Positions 10,440-22,528 of a stretch of DNA of 64,000 nt are shown piece by piece. The notes below the pieces were generated by a model. The model worked only from the letters and a program-made list of their open reading frames with translations. It was not told where the DNA came from and ran no database searches. Source of the DNA: Homarus americanus (lineage: Eukaryota > Arthropoda > Malacostraca > Decapoda > Nephropidae); the NCBI RefSeq assembly GCF_018991925.1, contig NW_024735516.1, positions 107,501 to 171,500 on the forward strand, in the 5' to 3' direction. Each line of letters starts with the position of its first letter. Position 1 is the stretch's first letter. Both the position numbers and the translations under genes were made by a program.

Positions 10440-11920
10440 TACCACCAAGTCCTTTTCATTCTCCAAGCTGCCAACATGTTCAGGACACTAACCAAGCTCC
10501 ACATTCTTACGCTTTGGACAAATTCCCACAATCCATGCTGAGGTTTTGGACAAGAAGAAGTATTGGAGATTTACTGTGCAATTGGTGTAAGTGGACTCCA
10601 GGAGTGTGAGTGCAGTGTATATTTTCTTGCTAGAGGTTTATTAATCAGTGTGAGTGCTGGCAGAAGAGCAAGCAACTCGGGGCGGTCAATACAGACGATT
10701 TCTTTGGCCTTTTTCTACAATGTATCATCGTGATCATTTGCTGCAATAACTACTCCTTCATTACTTAGAGACTCGCGTGTAAACATTTCTATCTTAGCAG
10801 CGTCAGTATCACCATGCTGAAGAAGCCTGTTTTTTTTTGTTTTTTTTTTATCACAGAGGAGTGGTGCACTAAGTGAGTTTTAGTCACGCTTTGTAAACTT
10901 TGGTTTGGGGAACTTGCAAGGGTGGACGAGTTGTTACAGCGCTTCTCTCCTGTGTTAAGTGAAGTGTCAGTAAACTGCAATGCCCTCTTTATTATGGACG
11001 GTTTAGAGTTGAGTCACCACTGTCACGCCACTCCTCACAGTATAAGACAAAACCATTTTCCTTATACAGCAGAGCTTATATCCAATCATCTCTCATCACT
11101 CCATTCTTACTTCTCACAACAAAAGGTTTAACAGCGGTCAAGTACGTCAGACCTCTCTGGTGAAGAAATGGTCTTATCAGAGAACACTTAGGCCTCCATA
11201 CTCTAAACACTGCTTTTCACCTCACTAACTCCACAAGACAACGGAACAAGATCTGAACAGTTTCTGGTGCACACAGTGTGAACCAAATAAAACAAGTTAA
11301 CGTATACGACCGAGTCATAATCTAGTTATGATCAACATAGTGAATAAACTTAACATAGTCTTTCCATCCGCCCATACTGACACTCTACGTTATAATGTTC
11401 AGTAACTGTTGGTTTAGTTTTAAGTTTTCAGAGTTGTGGTCAGCCGCTGATTTAAACAAATGGTAACATCCCTTAAAAGAAACAGATCGAAGTAAACTAA
11501 AACACAGAAGTAGAGTCGTGGCAGAGTTGACAGCCATGTTTGTTGGTCCTGATGATAATTACTTCACAAACAAGTAATAACAAACGTTCATCATTATTGA
11601 CGACTTAATATTTTTTCCTTCGAGTAATTTGGTACTCTTTTCTCTCTCAGACAAAGTAAACTGCGAGGCATAAATTTCAGGTGACAGTTTTATGCTAATG
11701 AGTTCCTAATTATAACGGTGGGGATGATAAGAGCGAATCCTGGGTCTTTTGCATCGGGATCTTCGACCATCACAATGGATTAGTCATTGTTTCCACACAT
11801 CCTGTTCACATATCACTCACCTAAACTTATATAATACACTGACCCAAGTCTCCCTGCCGTGTGACATATAGACAAATATGTTTAAACTGTAAATAATTCA
11901 TCATATCTTAAAGTGCAGAT
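10440..11920. other. 1.5 kb of unique DNA
   Basis: Only short open frames lacking domains. A poly-T stretch sits near 10830-10850. No gene, RNA or repeat family was recognised. Confidence 0.5.
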
Positions 11921-11925
11921 ATACA

Positions 11926-11985
11926 CTACACTACACTACACTACACCACACTACAACACACTACACTACACTACACTACAACATA
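11926..11985. repeat. (ACACT)n microsatellite
   Basis: About twelve ACACT/ACACC/ACAAC pentamers. Confidence 0.9.
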
Positions 11986-12102
11986 ACAAGGGACCGTTAT
12001 TTCAGAAAAGGTTCACATCATATACCGTGAACCAAATGTATTGTACATACTCGTATATCAGTTCTGAAAATGACACAATTCTTCCACAGTGGTGTTCATG
12101 TA

Positions 12103-12307
12103 CAGTCCCCTTCACTTGTGCGTTTACAGGGGCTCGTCATATAAACATTCCACAACTTATCACATTGAGATACTTGTTTTAATGTTATTTTACTCCAATG
12201 TATCTTTACTATTGCGAGTTTCCTTCTGTCGAATGTAAACAAACACAGCTCTGCCACACTGTACAAAACCTGACGAGCCCTTGTAATCGCACTAGTGAAG
12301 GGGACTA
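12103..12307 (-). mobile_element. CAGTCCCC-type MITE, copy 2
   Basis: A 205-bp inverted copy of the element at 10.2 kb. Its ends are CAGTCCCCTTCACTTGTGCG and CACTAGTGAAGGGGACTA, flanked by TA at 12101-12102 and 12308-12309. The interior word TTCTGTCGAATGTAAACAAA is the reverse complement of the copy-1 interior. Confidence 0.88.
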
Positions 12308-12439
12308 TATAATACCCACCCCGTGAAGGTGTTCCTCGGGACGAACCTTAGGGAATGTCTGTGTGTGAGTCAAAGATGCTGAGACAAAAGGCAGGTTTTA
12401 TGAAGGAGTTGAGTTGTGAGATATTGACGTGGCTCATAC

Positions 12440-12760
12440 AGGTAGTGGCCCAAGGTGGTGGTTGTCAGGTGGCGATATTGTGTAGGCCAGGTGAGGTAAG
12501 GTGGGGCCAGGTAGGGGAAGCTGAAGCCAGGTTGGGCCAAGTGAAGCCAGATGGGGCCAGGTGAGGCAAGGTAAGGGCAGCAAGTTTGGCCAGATAAGCG
12601 CAGCAGGTGAGGCCAGGTGAGGGCAGCAGGTGAGACCATGTGAGGGTTGCAGGTGAGGCCAGGTAAGGGCAGCAGGTGAGTCCAGGTGAGGGCAGCAGGT
12701 GAGTCCAGGTGAGGGCAGCAGGTGAGGCCAGGTGAGGGTGGGTGAGGGAGGACGTCCTGA
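12440..12760. repeat. 23-bp minisatellite, G-rich
   Basis: Units containing GGTGAGGGCAGCAGGTGAG with shorter 10-12-bp GGCCAGGTGAG subunits upstream. Open minus-strand frames across it are repeat artefacts. Confidence 0.85.
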
Positions 12761-12811
12761 CATATCACCTTTAACGCCGAGAGTTCCGACCCCGTTATGT
12801 TTATCATCCCG

Positions 12812-13766
12812 GACAGTAACCTGGACAGTATGCTTGGACAGTATCCCTGACCAATATACTCGGGCAGTAATCTCTACACAATAGCCTTGACCAGTATCCC
12901 TAGACAGTATCCCCGGACAGTATCCTTGGGCAGTATCCCTGGACAGCAACCCTGGCTAGTATCCTCGGACAGTATCTCTGCACAGTAGACCTGACCAGTA
13001 TCCCTGGCCAAGTGCCCTGGACAGTAGCCCTGTACAGTATACTTGGCCAGTGTCCCTGGCCAGTGTCCCTGGAAAGTATCCCTGACACTATCCCTGATAT
13101 TAACGGAACAGTATCCCTGACAGTAGCCCTGTACAGTATACTTGGCCAGTGTCCCTGGCCAGTGTCCCTGGAAAGTATCCCTGACATTAGCCGGGAACAG
13201 TTACCCTGGCCAGTAGCCCAGGACATTATCTCACGACAGTAGCACTGGCCAGTATCCCTGGACAGTATCCCGGAACAGTATTCCTGGTCAGTATCCCTGG
13301 ACGGTGGCCCTGAACAGCATCTCACGGCAGTAGCCGTGGAAAGTATCTCAAGCCAGTAGTCGTGGAAAGTATCCCAAGACAGTTACCCTAGAAAGTATCC
13401 CAGGACAATAGTCGTGGCCAGTATCTCAGGACAGTAGCGTTGGACAGTAGCCCTGAAAAGTCTCAGGACAGTAACTGTGGACAGTATCTCGAGACAGTAG
13501 TCGTGAGAGTAGCCCTGGACAGTATCTCAGGGCAGTAGCTATGGACAGTATCCCTGGGCAGTAACCCAAGCTAATTTCCCCTGACATTATCCCTGCACAG
13601 TAGCCCTGGCCCGTATCCTTGGACAGTAGCCCGGAACAGTATCCCTGGCCAGTAGCCACGTCTAGTAGCCATGAGCAGTATCTCAGGACAGTTGGCATGA
13701 CAGTACCCCTGGACAGTATCTCAGGACAGTAGCCCTGAACAGTATCTCAAGACAGTAGCCGTGGAC
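12812..13766. repeat. 13-bp minisatellite, about 70 copies
   Basis: Degenerate GGACAGTATCCCT / GGACAGTAGCCCT units over 950 bp, with an internal 104-bp segment repeated near 13020 and 13120 (GGACAGTAGCCCTGTACAGT start). The right end stops at the 5' truncation point of an I-type LINE. Confidence 0.92.
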
Positions 13767-15300
13767 CATGCTCGGAGCACTCATGTGGACCAGAATTTGC
13801 AATTTGCAAATGGAAACTGAACTACCACCCCTGGCAGTACGAGTCAAGCAAGTGGCAGCCGGTCTCCTCGCGAAAATCTGTAGATCAGATAAGCCCACAG
13901 TTGCCAAAACGCAAATCAGTGCCTCCCTCCACTTCGACCACAGAGTGCGAGGGGCCACCTGGTCGCACGAGGCAAGCGAGGTCATCGGGCACCTGCATGC
14001 AGAAACACTCGTCAAGAACAACCAAGACATACGAGACAGGGAATATGTAGTTCCACCACCATGGAGCCCTCCACCAGCTATATTCAAAATCACCGAACTA
14101 GGTGATAGCAAAGCCAACCTCCAGAAGGAGGACCTCAAAAGAATAACTCTCGAAGCCATAGCCACCGAGACCCCGGCTGATGCAGCATCATACTTCACAG
14201 ACGGCTCGGTGGACCCAAAACATCATAGATCCGGAGCGGCCTTCTACACCCAAGGTCAGACCCCCCCTATGGAGACTTTCCAATGACTGCTCCACCCTAC
14301 AAACAGAGTTAGTAGCAATCTCAAAGGCCCTACAACACGCTGCAACACAACACAACAAGTCCATCATAATTCACACGGACTCAAAAACGGCCATGCAAGC
14401 GCTGCAACACAGTCAACCAAGAGACAACGTCCACATCATAACCTCGATCCTCGCACAGCTACAGGACTTCCAAAGACAAAATGGTCCAGTCGTCTTACAC
14501 TGGATTCCCAGTCCTGTAGGGATCGGGGGAAATGACATGGCAGACGAAGCAGCCAAGGCAGCCACACGGTCTAGAAGCGTACGCATTCAAGTTCCAGCAA
14601 GCGTGCAACAGATCAAGATCCACCTCAGAAAGACTACCAAGCTCCACATCCAAAAGAGCTTCCTTGACGCATTCAACGCTGGTTCCCAATCAGCCAGATG
14701 GTACCTGGAGGCTACAAAAGAGGAACCACCATTTACGGACAAGAAAACACCAAGACAAACCAAAGTTAGCCTTCATCGACTACGACTAGGGCACAAGTGC
14801 ACCTGGCAGAAGATCGTAAATGTCGTCAGGGAATGCACCTTATGTCAGGAGCCAGCGGCCAACCCACTGTAACACTATCTCCTCGACTGCGAAGCCACAC
14901 AGTCTCCAAAACAGAATTCGAAAATTCCAAGAACACACAACACCAGCGGCCACTCTAACCCGAAAGGCTCAAACAAACCACCACCCAGATAGCTGAGGAA
15001 GTATCCTCCCCCAGCAAGTGCGGACCCCAGTTCGGGGGCGTGCCACTCCGAAACTGACCACGTCCAAGAGTAGGGGTTGGTGGTAAGCGTTCACTGACCG
15101 AGTGTCCGCTCACACTTGCAAACCTGCAGTATCCTTTCATATCTGCAGGTAGGACAACCTCCAATCCCAAATCCGGTCTGGTTGCTCCAAGAGCTCCAGC
15201 CGGAATCACCAAACCCGCCTACAGGCAAAGGCCCGTGTCGGACTGCGGTCCGACAATCTCAACAACAACACAACAACAGCTTGGGCGATGCACAAGGCTA
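13767..15300 (+). mobile_element. I-clade-like LINE, 5'-truncated 3' part
   Basis: The plus strand carries the end of the pol ORF of a LINE with an RNase H domain, then a non-coding tail that becomes CAACAACAACACAACAACAG near 15270. The start is flush with the 13-bp minisatellite, a typical 5'-truncated insertion. RNase H after RT is characteristic of I-, R1- and Loa-type LINEs; which of these is not resolved. The 3' boundary is approximate. Confidence 0.82.
13768..14872 (+). pseudogene. LINE pol C-terminus with RNase H domain, frameshifted
   Basis: The first frame (13768-14286) opens with LGALMWTRICNLQMETELPP, a post-RT linker, and reaches YFTDGSVDP (first RNase H aspartate) and SGAAFY. The second frame (to 14872) has LQTELVAISKAL (Glu), IHTDSKTAMQALQH (Asp) and IGGNDMADEAAKAA (Asp). 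All four acidic RNase H positions are therefore visible, but split across a frameshift at the C-run around 14262-14268. A Cys-rich end (CTLCQEPAANPL) resembles the zinc-knuckle-like tail of such LINEs. The RT domain itself is missing because of truncation. It is dead as encoded. Confidence 0.85.
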
Positions 15301-15674
15301 ATACCTGATCGAGGTGTTAGCTTTTCCTTCTGAATGTGTCATGCGCACAAGTCAAAGGCAGCGTCTGCGCATACAGAATAGCAAACGCATTAGCTAGTCC
15401 GTACATCGAAAACGCCTTACAATAAACGTCTTATATAAATATCAAGTTAAAACTATGCAAACAAATCATCAGTTGAACATCACTTGGCCAGAAACAAATA
15501 AAGTTACTCAACACTTCACAAGTTAATGTTACCGGAATAATATTAGAGGACAGTTAAGAATGATATTAACTGTTGAATAATAACAGTAATACTTAACACA
15601 ATGAAGGAGTGGAAAAGATAATACCTTCGATTATTACATAAACAAAATTATTCACATCAGACTTTCTTTTCTGA
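15301..15674. other. Unique AT-rich DNA
   Basis: No gene or repeat was recognised between the LINE tail and the next satellite. Confidence 0.45.
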
Positions 15675-16860
15675 CAGCTGACGTGGTAATGTGGTTGACA
15701 GCTGACGTGGTAATGTGGTTGACAGCTGACGTGGTAATGTGGTTGACAGCTGAAGTGGTAATGTGGTTGACAGCTGACGGGGTAATGTGGTTGACAGCTG
15801 ACGTGGTAATGTGGCTGACAGCTGACGGGGCAATGTGGTTGACAGCTGAAGGGGTAATGTGGTTGACAGCTGAAGGGGTAATGTGGTTGACAGCTGAAGT
15901 GGTAATGTGGTTGACAGCTGACGGGGTAATGTGGTTGACAGCTGAAGGGGTAATGTGGTTGACAGCTGAAGGGGTAATGTGGTTGACAGCTGAAGGGGTA
16001 ATGTGGTTGACAGCTGAAGTGGTAATGTGGTTGACAGATGACGGGGTAATGTGTTTGACAGCTGAAGGGGTAATATGGTTGACAGCTGATGGGGTAATGT
16101 TTGTTGACAGCTGATGGGGTAATGTTTGTTGACAGCTGATGGGGTAATATGGCTGACAGCTGACTGGGTAATGTGGTTGCTGACAGCTGATGAGGTAATG
16201 TGGTGGACAGTTGACGGGAATGTTTGTTGACAGCTGACGGGGTAGCTGACGGTAATGTGGTTGACAGCCGGTAAGACAGCTGACGTGGTAATGTGGTTGA
16301 CAGCTGACGGGGTAATGTTTCTTGACAGCTGATGGGGTAATAATGCTGACAGCTGACTGGGTAATGTGGCTGACAGCTGATGAGGTAATGTGGTGGACGG
16401 GAAATGTTTGTTGACAGCTGAGGGGTAATATTATTAACACCTGACGGGTATTGTGGGTTGACAGTTGACCGGGTATTGTGGCTTATAGCTGATGGGGCAA
16501 TGTGGTTGGCAGCTGACGGGGTAATGTGGTTGACAGCTGATGAGGTAATGTGATTGGTAGCTGACGGGGTAATGTGGTTGACAGCTGACCAGGTAATGTG
16601 GTTGACAGCTGACGGGATAATGTGGTTTTCAGCTGATGGGGTAATGTGGTTGACAGCTGACGGGGTAATGTGGTTGACAGCTGACGGGGTAATATGGCTG
16701 ACAACTGACCGAGTAATGTGACTGACAACTGACCAGGTATCTTTCTGACAACTGACCAGGTATCTTTCTGACAGCTGGCGTGGTAATATGGCTGACAACT
16801 GACTGGGGGTCATGTAGCTGACAACTGACCAGGTAATGTAGCTGACAGTGGCTTTCAGGT
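15675..16860. repeat. 24-bp satellite, about 48 copies
   Basis: Units start GACAGCTGACGGGGTAATG followed by TGGTT. The most regular part is 15675-16110, with more degenerate and truncated copies later. Because 24 is divisible by three and the unit lacks stops in several frames, long frames of up to about 430 codons occur on the minus strand. Their peptides are just the repeat read in different phases, and indels switch phase without selection for one frame. Confidence 0.95.
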
Positions 16861-16919
16861 GGGATATTCCTCCTGGCCACTGACGTGTAACCAAGCAAAC
16901 CTCACCTTTCGAATATTAA

Positions 16920-17165
16920 TGAAAACTAACCTACATAAACACTACATAAACATTACATAAACACTATATAAACACTAAATATACACTATATAAACTAAAA
17001 TACACTATATAAACTAAATAAACACTACATAAAAACTATATAAACTACATAAACACTACATATGCACTACATAAACATTACCTAAACACTATATAAACAC
17101 TACATAAAACCCTATATATACTACATAAACACTATATAAACTAGATTAAACTCTACATAAACAAT
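16920..17165. repeat. 11-12-bp AT-rich minisatellite
   Basis: ACTACATAAAC / ACTATATAAAC units, about 20 copies. Confidence 0.85.
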
Positions 17166-17277
17166 ACTTTACACACAATGATATACTTAACTAAGATAAT
17201 AAAATTATTCCCTAACTAAATAACATTTGTTAAATATGTGTAAATTTATGCAGTATCTGAAGCTGCCGTAACTCCGG

Positions 17278-17283
<6 letters not shown>

Positions 17284-17367
<84 letters not shown>

Positions 17368-17386
17368 GAGAGAGAGAGACACACAC
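17284..17386. repeat. (GACA)n-(CA)n-(GA)n compound microsatellite
   Basis: Consecutive GACA, CA and GA tracts end in a short TAC run that joins the 3' end of the RTE element. Confidence 0.95.
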
Positions 17387-17529
17387 TACTACTACAACTT
17401 TGCTGTCACTCGGAATCGAGTATGACGATCATCCAGCTATAATATAATGATATGAGTTATTAGGGATGTCACCACGTTGGTGAATTTTGAGGTGAGTAAC
17501 GAGGCCGGTACGGGACCCGTAGCGTCGTT

Positions 17530-19173
17530 CACATTCGTTGCACATGTGGAGGGCTGCATCTAGTGCGGGAGGGGCGGTGGCAGCGTCTTTCCGGCGTTGG
17601 CGCTTGTCTGCTTCGGTTTACAGTCAGACTAACTCGCAAGTATTGACACCGTCTCGTGTGGTGCTCCTCCAGCCGTTACGGTGTGGAGTAGTCGACTCCC
17701 AGGTGATGGGGTCGATTTGGCACTTTTTTCAGGTTTGTCTTAAGACTATCCTTATACCTTTTCAATTGCCCGCCGGCGTTACGTTTACTATTCGTTAGGT
17801 GACTGCAAAGTAGCTGCTTTGGCAGTCTACTTTCGTCCATGCAGGTAACATGGCAAGCCCAGCGTAATTGTTCAAGAATAATGGTAGCCGCAATGCTCCT
17901 ACAGTTGGTGTCAGCAAAAATACTGGCATTTGTTCTCTTGTATTCCTAGCGAACTCAGAGGATGGAATGTAGATTACGTTGGTGAAAGTTTTCTAGTGCC
18001 TTGAGGTGCCTCCTGTATGTAACCCATGTCTCACTGCCTAATAGCAGGGTGGGGAGGACCACTGTTCGATATACGTGCAGTGTTGTAGATAATTTCAGCT
18101 CCCTACAGCTGAAGACACGGTTTCGGGGTCTGCCAAAGGCTTCAGATGCACATCTGATCCGATGCTGAATCTCTTCATCGATGTCCGCGGTGGTGGACAG
18201 GTGGGAGGCGAGATACCGAAAGTGGGTAACATTAGAGAGGGTAGTACCGTTAAGCCAGATGGACGGTGGAGGTGTGTCTAATCAGGGGTAGGTTGAAAGA
18301 GAATCTGAGTATTGTGCACATTCACCTCAAGGCCGAAGTGTGCATACGCATTTGCGTAGGTGTTAAGGATCTCTTGTAGGTCGTGTTCAGTGTGAGCAAC
18401 AAGGATGAGGTCGTCTGCATGCTGAAGTTCAGTAATGGAAGCTGCCGACACCTTTGTTCGTGCCTGGAGTCGTCTTTTGTTGAAAAGAACCCCCTTCACC
18501 CGTTACTCGATGTCCACCCCGCCGGCTAAATTGGCACGAGTAAGGAAGGCAGCCAAGAAATTGGAAAAGAGAGTTGGTGCCAGTACATACCCTTGTTTAA
18601 CCCTAGGTTGGATGGGGAAGAACTCAGACTGGGTGCCGTTGTACAGGACACTTCCGTTCATGCCATCTTGGAGTTGCCTCACAAGGTCCATGAATATTGG
18701 TGGGCAGCCGAATCGGCTGAGGGTCCACCAGAGGGCTTCCCTGTTGACCGAGTCGAAGGCCTTGGTTAGGTCGATGAAAGCCATGTACAGGTCACATCGC
18801 TGTTCTCTGAACTTTTCCTGTATCTGGCGGGCAGCAAAGATCACGTCAGTGGTGCCACGTGATGGTCTAAGGCCACATTGAGATTCTGGGAGGAAAATTT
18901 CTGCCTGAAGGAGAAGTCTGTTTAGGAGGACTCGGCGATAATCTTGCCAACTACAGAGAGCAGCGAGTTCCCCCGGTAGTTGCCACAGTCTGACCGATCT
19001 CCCTTGTTCTTATAAATATTGACGATGGAGGCATCTTCAAGAGCTTGGGGGATTTCCTCCTTTTCCCATATGTTCTCCAGGAGAGAGTGGAGACGGATGG
19101 TAAGCAGAGGTCCTCCTGCTTTATACACATCTGCTGGGATTCCATCAGGCCCTGAGGCATTGTTATTTTTCAT
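17530..19173 (-). pseudogene. RTE reverse transcriptase and C-terminal domain (copy 1)
   Basis: Minus-strand fragments in order: NNASGPDGIPADVYKAGGPL, CGNYRGNSLLSVVGKIIA, LYMAFIDLTKAFDSVNREAL (first catalytic Asp), IQPRVKQGYVLAPTLFSNFL, and HADDLILVAHTEHDLQEIL, where the usual YADD reads HADD. FGLEVNVHNTQILF follows. The C-terminal region is spread over further frames to 17530. The substitution in the YADD box and several frameshifts make it inactive. Confidence 0.88.
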
Positions 19174-19248
19174 CTGTTTGATGGCAGTAGCTACCTCATC
19201 CAGGGATGGAGGATACCTGATATGTGTCAGCTCTGAATGCTAAAAAAC

Positions 19249-20112
19249 CTACTGGCTAGTCAGGACATCCACATCAGTGTTTTGGTTGAGCAGTGAATGG
19301 TTGTGCTCTTTCCAGCGCTGAAGGAGGCCTTCATCGTCTTTGATTGTGAAGTTACCGTCGGATGAGCGAAGGGGGGCTGTGCCATGAGTTATTGAACCAT
19401 AAACTGTTTTAATGGAATTGAAGAGTTCGGTCAACTTGTGCTGATCTGCAACTTTTTGTGTTTGCCAGTCAGTAAAAGCAGCACGTTTATCATCAATGAG
19501 TACAATGATTGCCATGTCATTTTCATCAAACCAGTTCTGGTGTACTCTTTCGATCTGGCCGAGTTGAGAATATCTGACAGTGTTGAGAATATTCCATTCG
19601 GCACTGGGATTTGCGTTCTTGGCTGTTGGGTTGTTTATCAGCCCATGTTCGAGCTGCTCCCTGAAAGCATGTGCTATCGCTGGGTCCTCCAGACGCTTAG
19701 TGTTAAGACCTCTTCTGGTGGCTAGCTCCCCTCGACCGTTTTGGGGCATCATGAAGTGAGAGCTTGGCTCTGACAAGTCGATGATTAGTGTCACAGTGGT
19801 CTGAGCCACCGCATGGCACGGGTGATGAGGACATCTCGGCGATCTCTTTCTCTGAAAATGATGCAGTCAATGAGATGCCAGTGTTTGGATCATGGGTGTT
19901 GCCACGAACCCTTGAACTTGTCGGCCTGCCTAAACAAGGTATTGGTGATAGTGAGGTTGTGTGCAGCACACTTGCTGAGGAGGAGTAGGACGTTGGAATT
20001 ACACTTGCCTCGTCCATTTCTCCCTATGGTTCCCTGCCAAATGTTAGCATCTATGCCAACTCTGGCATTTAAGTCACCAAGGAGCACAACCTTATCTTCT
20101 CTGGGGATAGAG
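19249..20112 (-). pseudogene. RTE endonuclease C-terminus and linker (copy 1)
   Basis: Minus-strand frames contain VLLGDLNARVGIDANIWQG (endonuclease DLNAR motif), LTITNTLFRQADKFKGSWQH, and GGSDHCDTNHRLVRAKLSL (the SDH motif with the catalytic His). A 186-codon linker follows with RVHQNWFDENDMAIIVLIDD and RSSDGNFTIKDDEGLLQRW. The frame changes at about 19890 and 19810. The N-terminal half of the endonuclease is lost by truncation. Confidence 0.85.
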
Positions 20113-20320
20113 GGGCCTGATGTGGTGTAATAATTCCCTCACAGATGGTGTTATGAGGGGCATAACATGGTGTAGTAATTCCCTCACAGATGGTGTTATG
20201 AGGAACCTCACATGATGCTGTAGCAACTCATTCACTGCGTGGTGTCGTAGCATCATGGGGACACCACGTAGTCTGGTGTCACAGGACCTCACTCACTCAA
20301 GTGAGTGAGGTGTCGTCCCA
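20113..20320. repeat. Short direct repeats and a perfect palindrome
   Basis: A block of about 47 bp (TAATTCCCTCACAGATGGTG core) is repeated at about 20128 and 20175. At 20287-20310 CCTCACTCACT and AGTGAGTGAGG form an 11-bp inverted repeat around a 2-base loop. Confidence 0.7.
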
Positions 20321-20674
20321 GGGCTCCCTATCGTGGACGGTTTAACACATAGCTGGTGTTGTGGAGTCTCAAGGGCAATTATCACTGGGTACCTGGGACC
20401 TCACTGTGTGATGGTTAGCTTGGGTAAGACTCAGCTGTTACTGCCCAGTTGTTTTTCACTGACTTCAGCACTGTTCACCACTATTCAACACTGGTTCCAT
20501 TCCTTTCCTAAATGAAATAGTAACTTCTGGCGAGAACTTGTTGATATTCCGGTGGGGAGGAGGGTTCAGGGGAGGGAGTTGGTATGGGCCAACATAACAG
20601 TTGACGTGGCTGCTGCCAGAGCAGCGCCAGGTACGTATTGACCCTTCGGTGGTCAAGGATGATATGTGTGTGTG
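20321..20674. other. Unique sequence
   Basis: No gene or repeat family was recognised. Confidence 0.4.
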
Positions 20675-20741
20675 TGTGCAAACTATATACACACACACAC
20701 ACAGAGAGAGAGAGACACACACACACACACACACACATATA
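20675..20741. repeat. (GT)n / (CA)n-(GA)n compound microsatellite
   Basis: GTGTGTG, then CACACAC, AGAGAG and CACACA tracts. Confidence 0.9.
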
Positions 20742-20866
20742 ATCAATATTACCCACACATTTGACACTATAACTCCCCAGCTTAACGAAAATCCCAACAA
20801 TTACCATAACAATTGACTTACGGCACACGAAGAACCTCAGTGCAGAGTATCAATTGATTAGCCTGT

Positions 20867-21259
20867 GGTTAGGTTAGGTTAGGTTAGGTTAGGTTAGGTT
20901 AGGTTAGGTTAGGTTAGGTTAGGTTAGGTTAGGTTAGGTTAGGTTAGGTTAGGTTAGGTTAGGTTAGGTTAGGTTAGGTTTTGGTTTGGTTGGGGTTTGG
21001 TTTCTGGGGTTTGGGGTTTGGTTTGGTTTGGTTTGGTTTGGTTTGGTTTGGTTTGGTTGGGGGTTGGGTTAGGTTAGGTTGGGTTAGGTTGGGTTGGTTA
21101 GGTTAGGGGATTGGTTTGGTTTGGTTTGGTTTGGTTTGGTTTGGTTTGGTTTGGTTTGGTTTGGTTTGGTTTGGTTTGGTTAGGTTAGGTTAGGTTAGGT
21201 TAGGTTAGGGTAGGGTTAGGTTAGGTTAGGTTAGGTTTGGTTAGGATAGGTTAGGTTAG
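20867..21259 (+). repeat. 393-bp telomere-motif block, (GGTTA)n with (GGTTT)n domains
   Basis: About 24 perfect GGTTA units (20867-20980) are followed by a GGTTT/TTGGGG-type domain, a short GGTTA domain, about 13 GGTTT units, and a final GGTTA domain. GGTTA/TTAGG is the ancestral arthropod telomere repeat. Here it is interstitial: unique DNA lies on both sides and no foldback arms were found. Confidence 0.95.
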
Positions 21260-21451
21260 TGTTAATATTATGGGAAAAATTATATATATTTTCTTATTCC
21301 ATAAAGTATATACTAAATATAGTCAAGGCGTATATAGGAAGTTGAGTTGCTCTTATACGGTTTGTTATATCACCCAGGAGTTTGTTGTTATAGATATGTT
21401 TCATATATAGCGTTTGCATATATTGTTAAACCTGATAAAACTCACTATATA

Positions 21452-21808
21452 TATAGATGGTGTAATATGTTGGCAAGGTTCACTATAAATGGTGCAATAT
21501 GTTGGTAAGGTTCACTATAGATTGTACACTGTTGGTAAGGTTCACTATGTGGTGCGATATGTTGGTAAGGTTCACTATAGATGGTACAATATGTTGGTAA
21601 GGTTCACTATAGATGGTGCAATATGTTGGTAAGGTTCACTATAGATGGTACAATATGTTGGTAAGGTTCATATGCGATATGGTGGCAAGGTTCACTATAG
21701 ATGGTACAATATGTTGGTAAGGTTCACTATAGATGGTATAATATGTTGGCAAGGTTCACTATGTGGTGCGATATGTTGGTAAGGTTCACTATGTGGTGCG
21801 ATATGTTG
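21452..21808. repeat. 32-bp satellite, about 11 copies
   Basis: Units begin GTTGGTAAGGTTCACTAT followed by AGATGGTACAATAT, with shorter TGTGGTGCGATAT variants. Confidence 0.9.
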
Positions 21809-22390
21809 CCCTTTTGCAGAGTAAAGGTTTAGATAATGATAATATTCCCTTTCTATATGTAAGAGTATTTTGGTAATCATCCGAGTATACCCATAAAAGT
21901 GATTTGCCAACCTAATCTAACCCTTACACACCCTTAAAAGTCTATATCCTTTCTGTAGTATAGAACACGTTATACTTGTCACATACTCAATGTACAAAAC
22001 ACCCAAAAACTCGCACAAAATCTATAAATAACATACACCATCAACAACATATTCATTATACAAAACAAAACTCATAAAAGCAATAGAAAATGTTGATATA
22101 TTTTCATTATATCACTACGAAATAAACCCTGACTTACTATATATAGGTGAGAAAGTATAGGATATAACAACAGTCTTATACTATACCCCTGATATAATTC
22201 AAACAGGTAGAATAATTACAGTGTGTTAGTATACCGTGAGAGAGAGGTACCTGACCCCCCTCTCGCCGCCCCCCCCTCCCCTCCTGTGAGTAAAACTTTT
22301 CCAAACAAACTTCTTCAATTACAATTATTTTTTAGAAGTACAAGTAAGTGTCGCCTGAAGATGACACTCTCAGTTGTGGCTTAAAGCGAG
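21809..22390. other. AT-rich unique DNA
   Basis: No coding signal. C-runs occur at 22255-22280. Confidence 0.45.
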
Positions 22391-22391
22391 T

Positions 22392-22445
22392 GTGTATGTG
22401 TGAGTGTGTGTGAGTGTGTATGTAAGTGTGTGAGTGTGTATGTAA

Positions 22446-22501
<56 letters not shown>

Positions 22502-22528
22502 TTGTGTGTTTGTGTGTGTGTGTGTGCT
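22392..22528. repeat. (GT)n microsatellite at RTE 5' junction
   Basis: Imperfect GTGTGTGAGT-type tract of about 135 bp that ends where the RTE 5' region starts. Confidence 0.92.

Larger units (their letters stand above)
17387..20112 (-). mobile_element. RTE-type LINE, copy 1, 5'-truncated
   Basis: On the minus strand this runs from the middle of an apurinic-type endonuclease through RT to the C-terminus and a 3' end ending GACAGCAAAG(TTG)TAGTAGTAG. It is homologous throughout to the plus copy at 22.5-26.6 kb, which extends further 5'. At 20112 homology stops at GAAGATAAGGTTGTGCTCC within the endonuclease. Products of this family are often labelled craniofacial-development-protein-2-like in arthropod annotations because that bovine protein carries an RTE endonuclease. 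Confidence 0.9.

Noticed and set aside
15593..16894. Open minus-strand frame of over 400 codons
   Set aside because: It is the 24-bp satellite read in phase. Several frames on both strands are open, and indels switch phase freely.
20867..21259. True chromosome end
   Set aside because: TTAGG/TTTGG units are flanked by unique and LINE sequence on both sides, so the array is interstitial.
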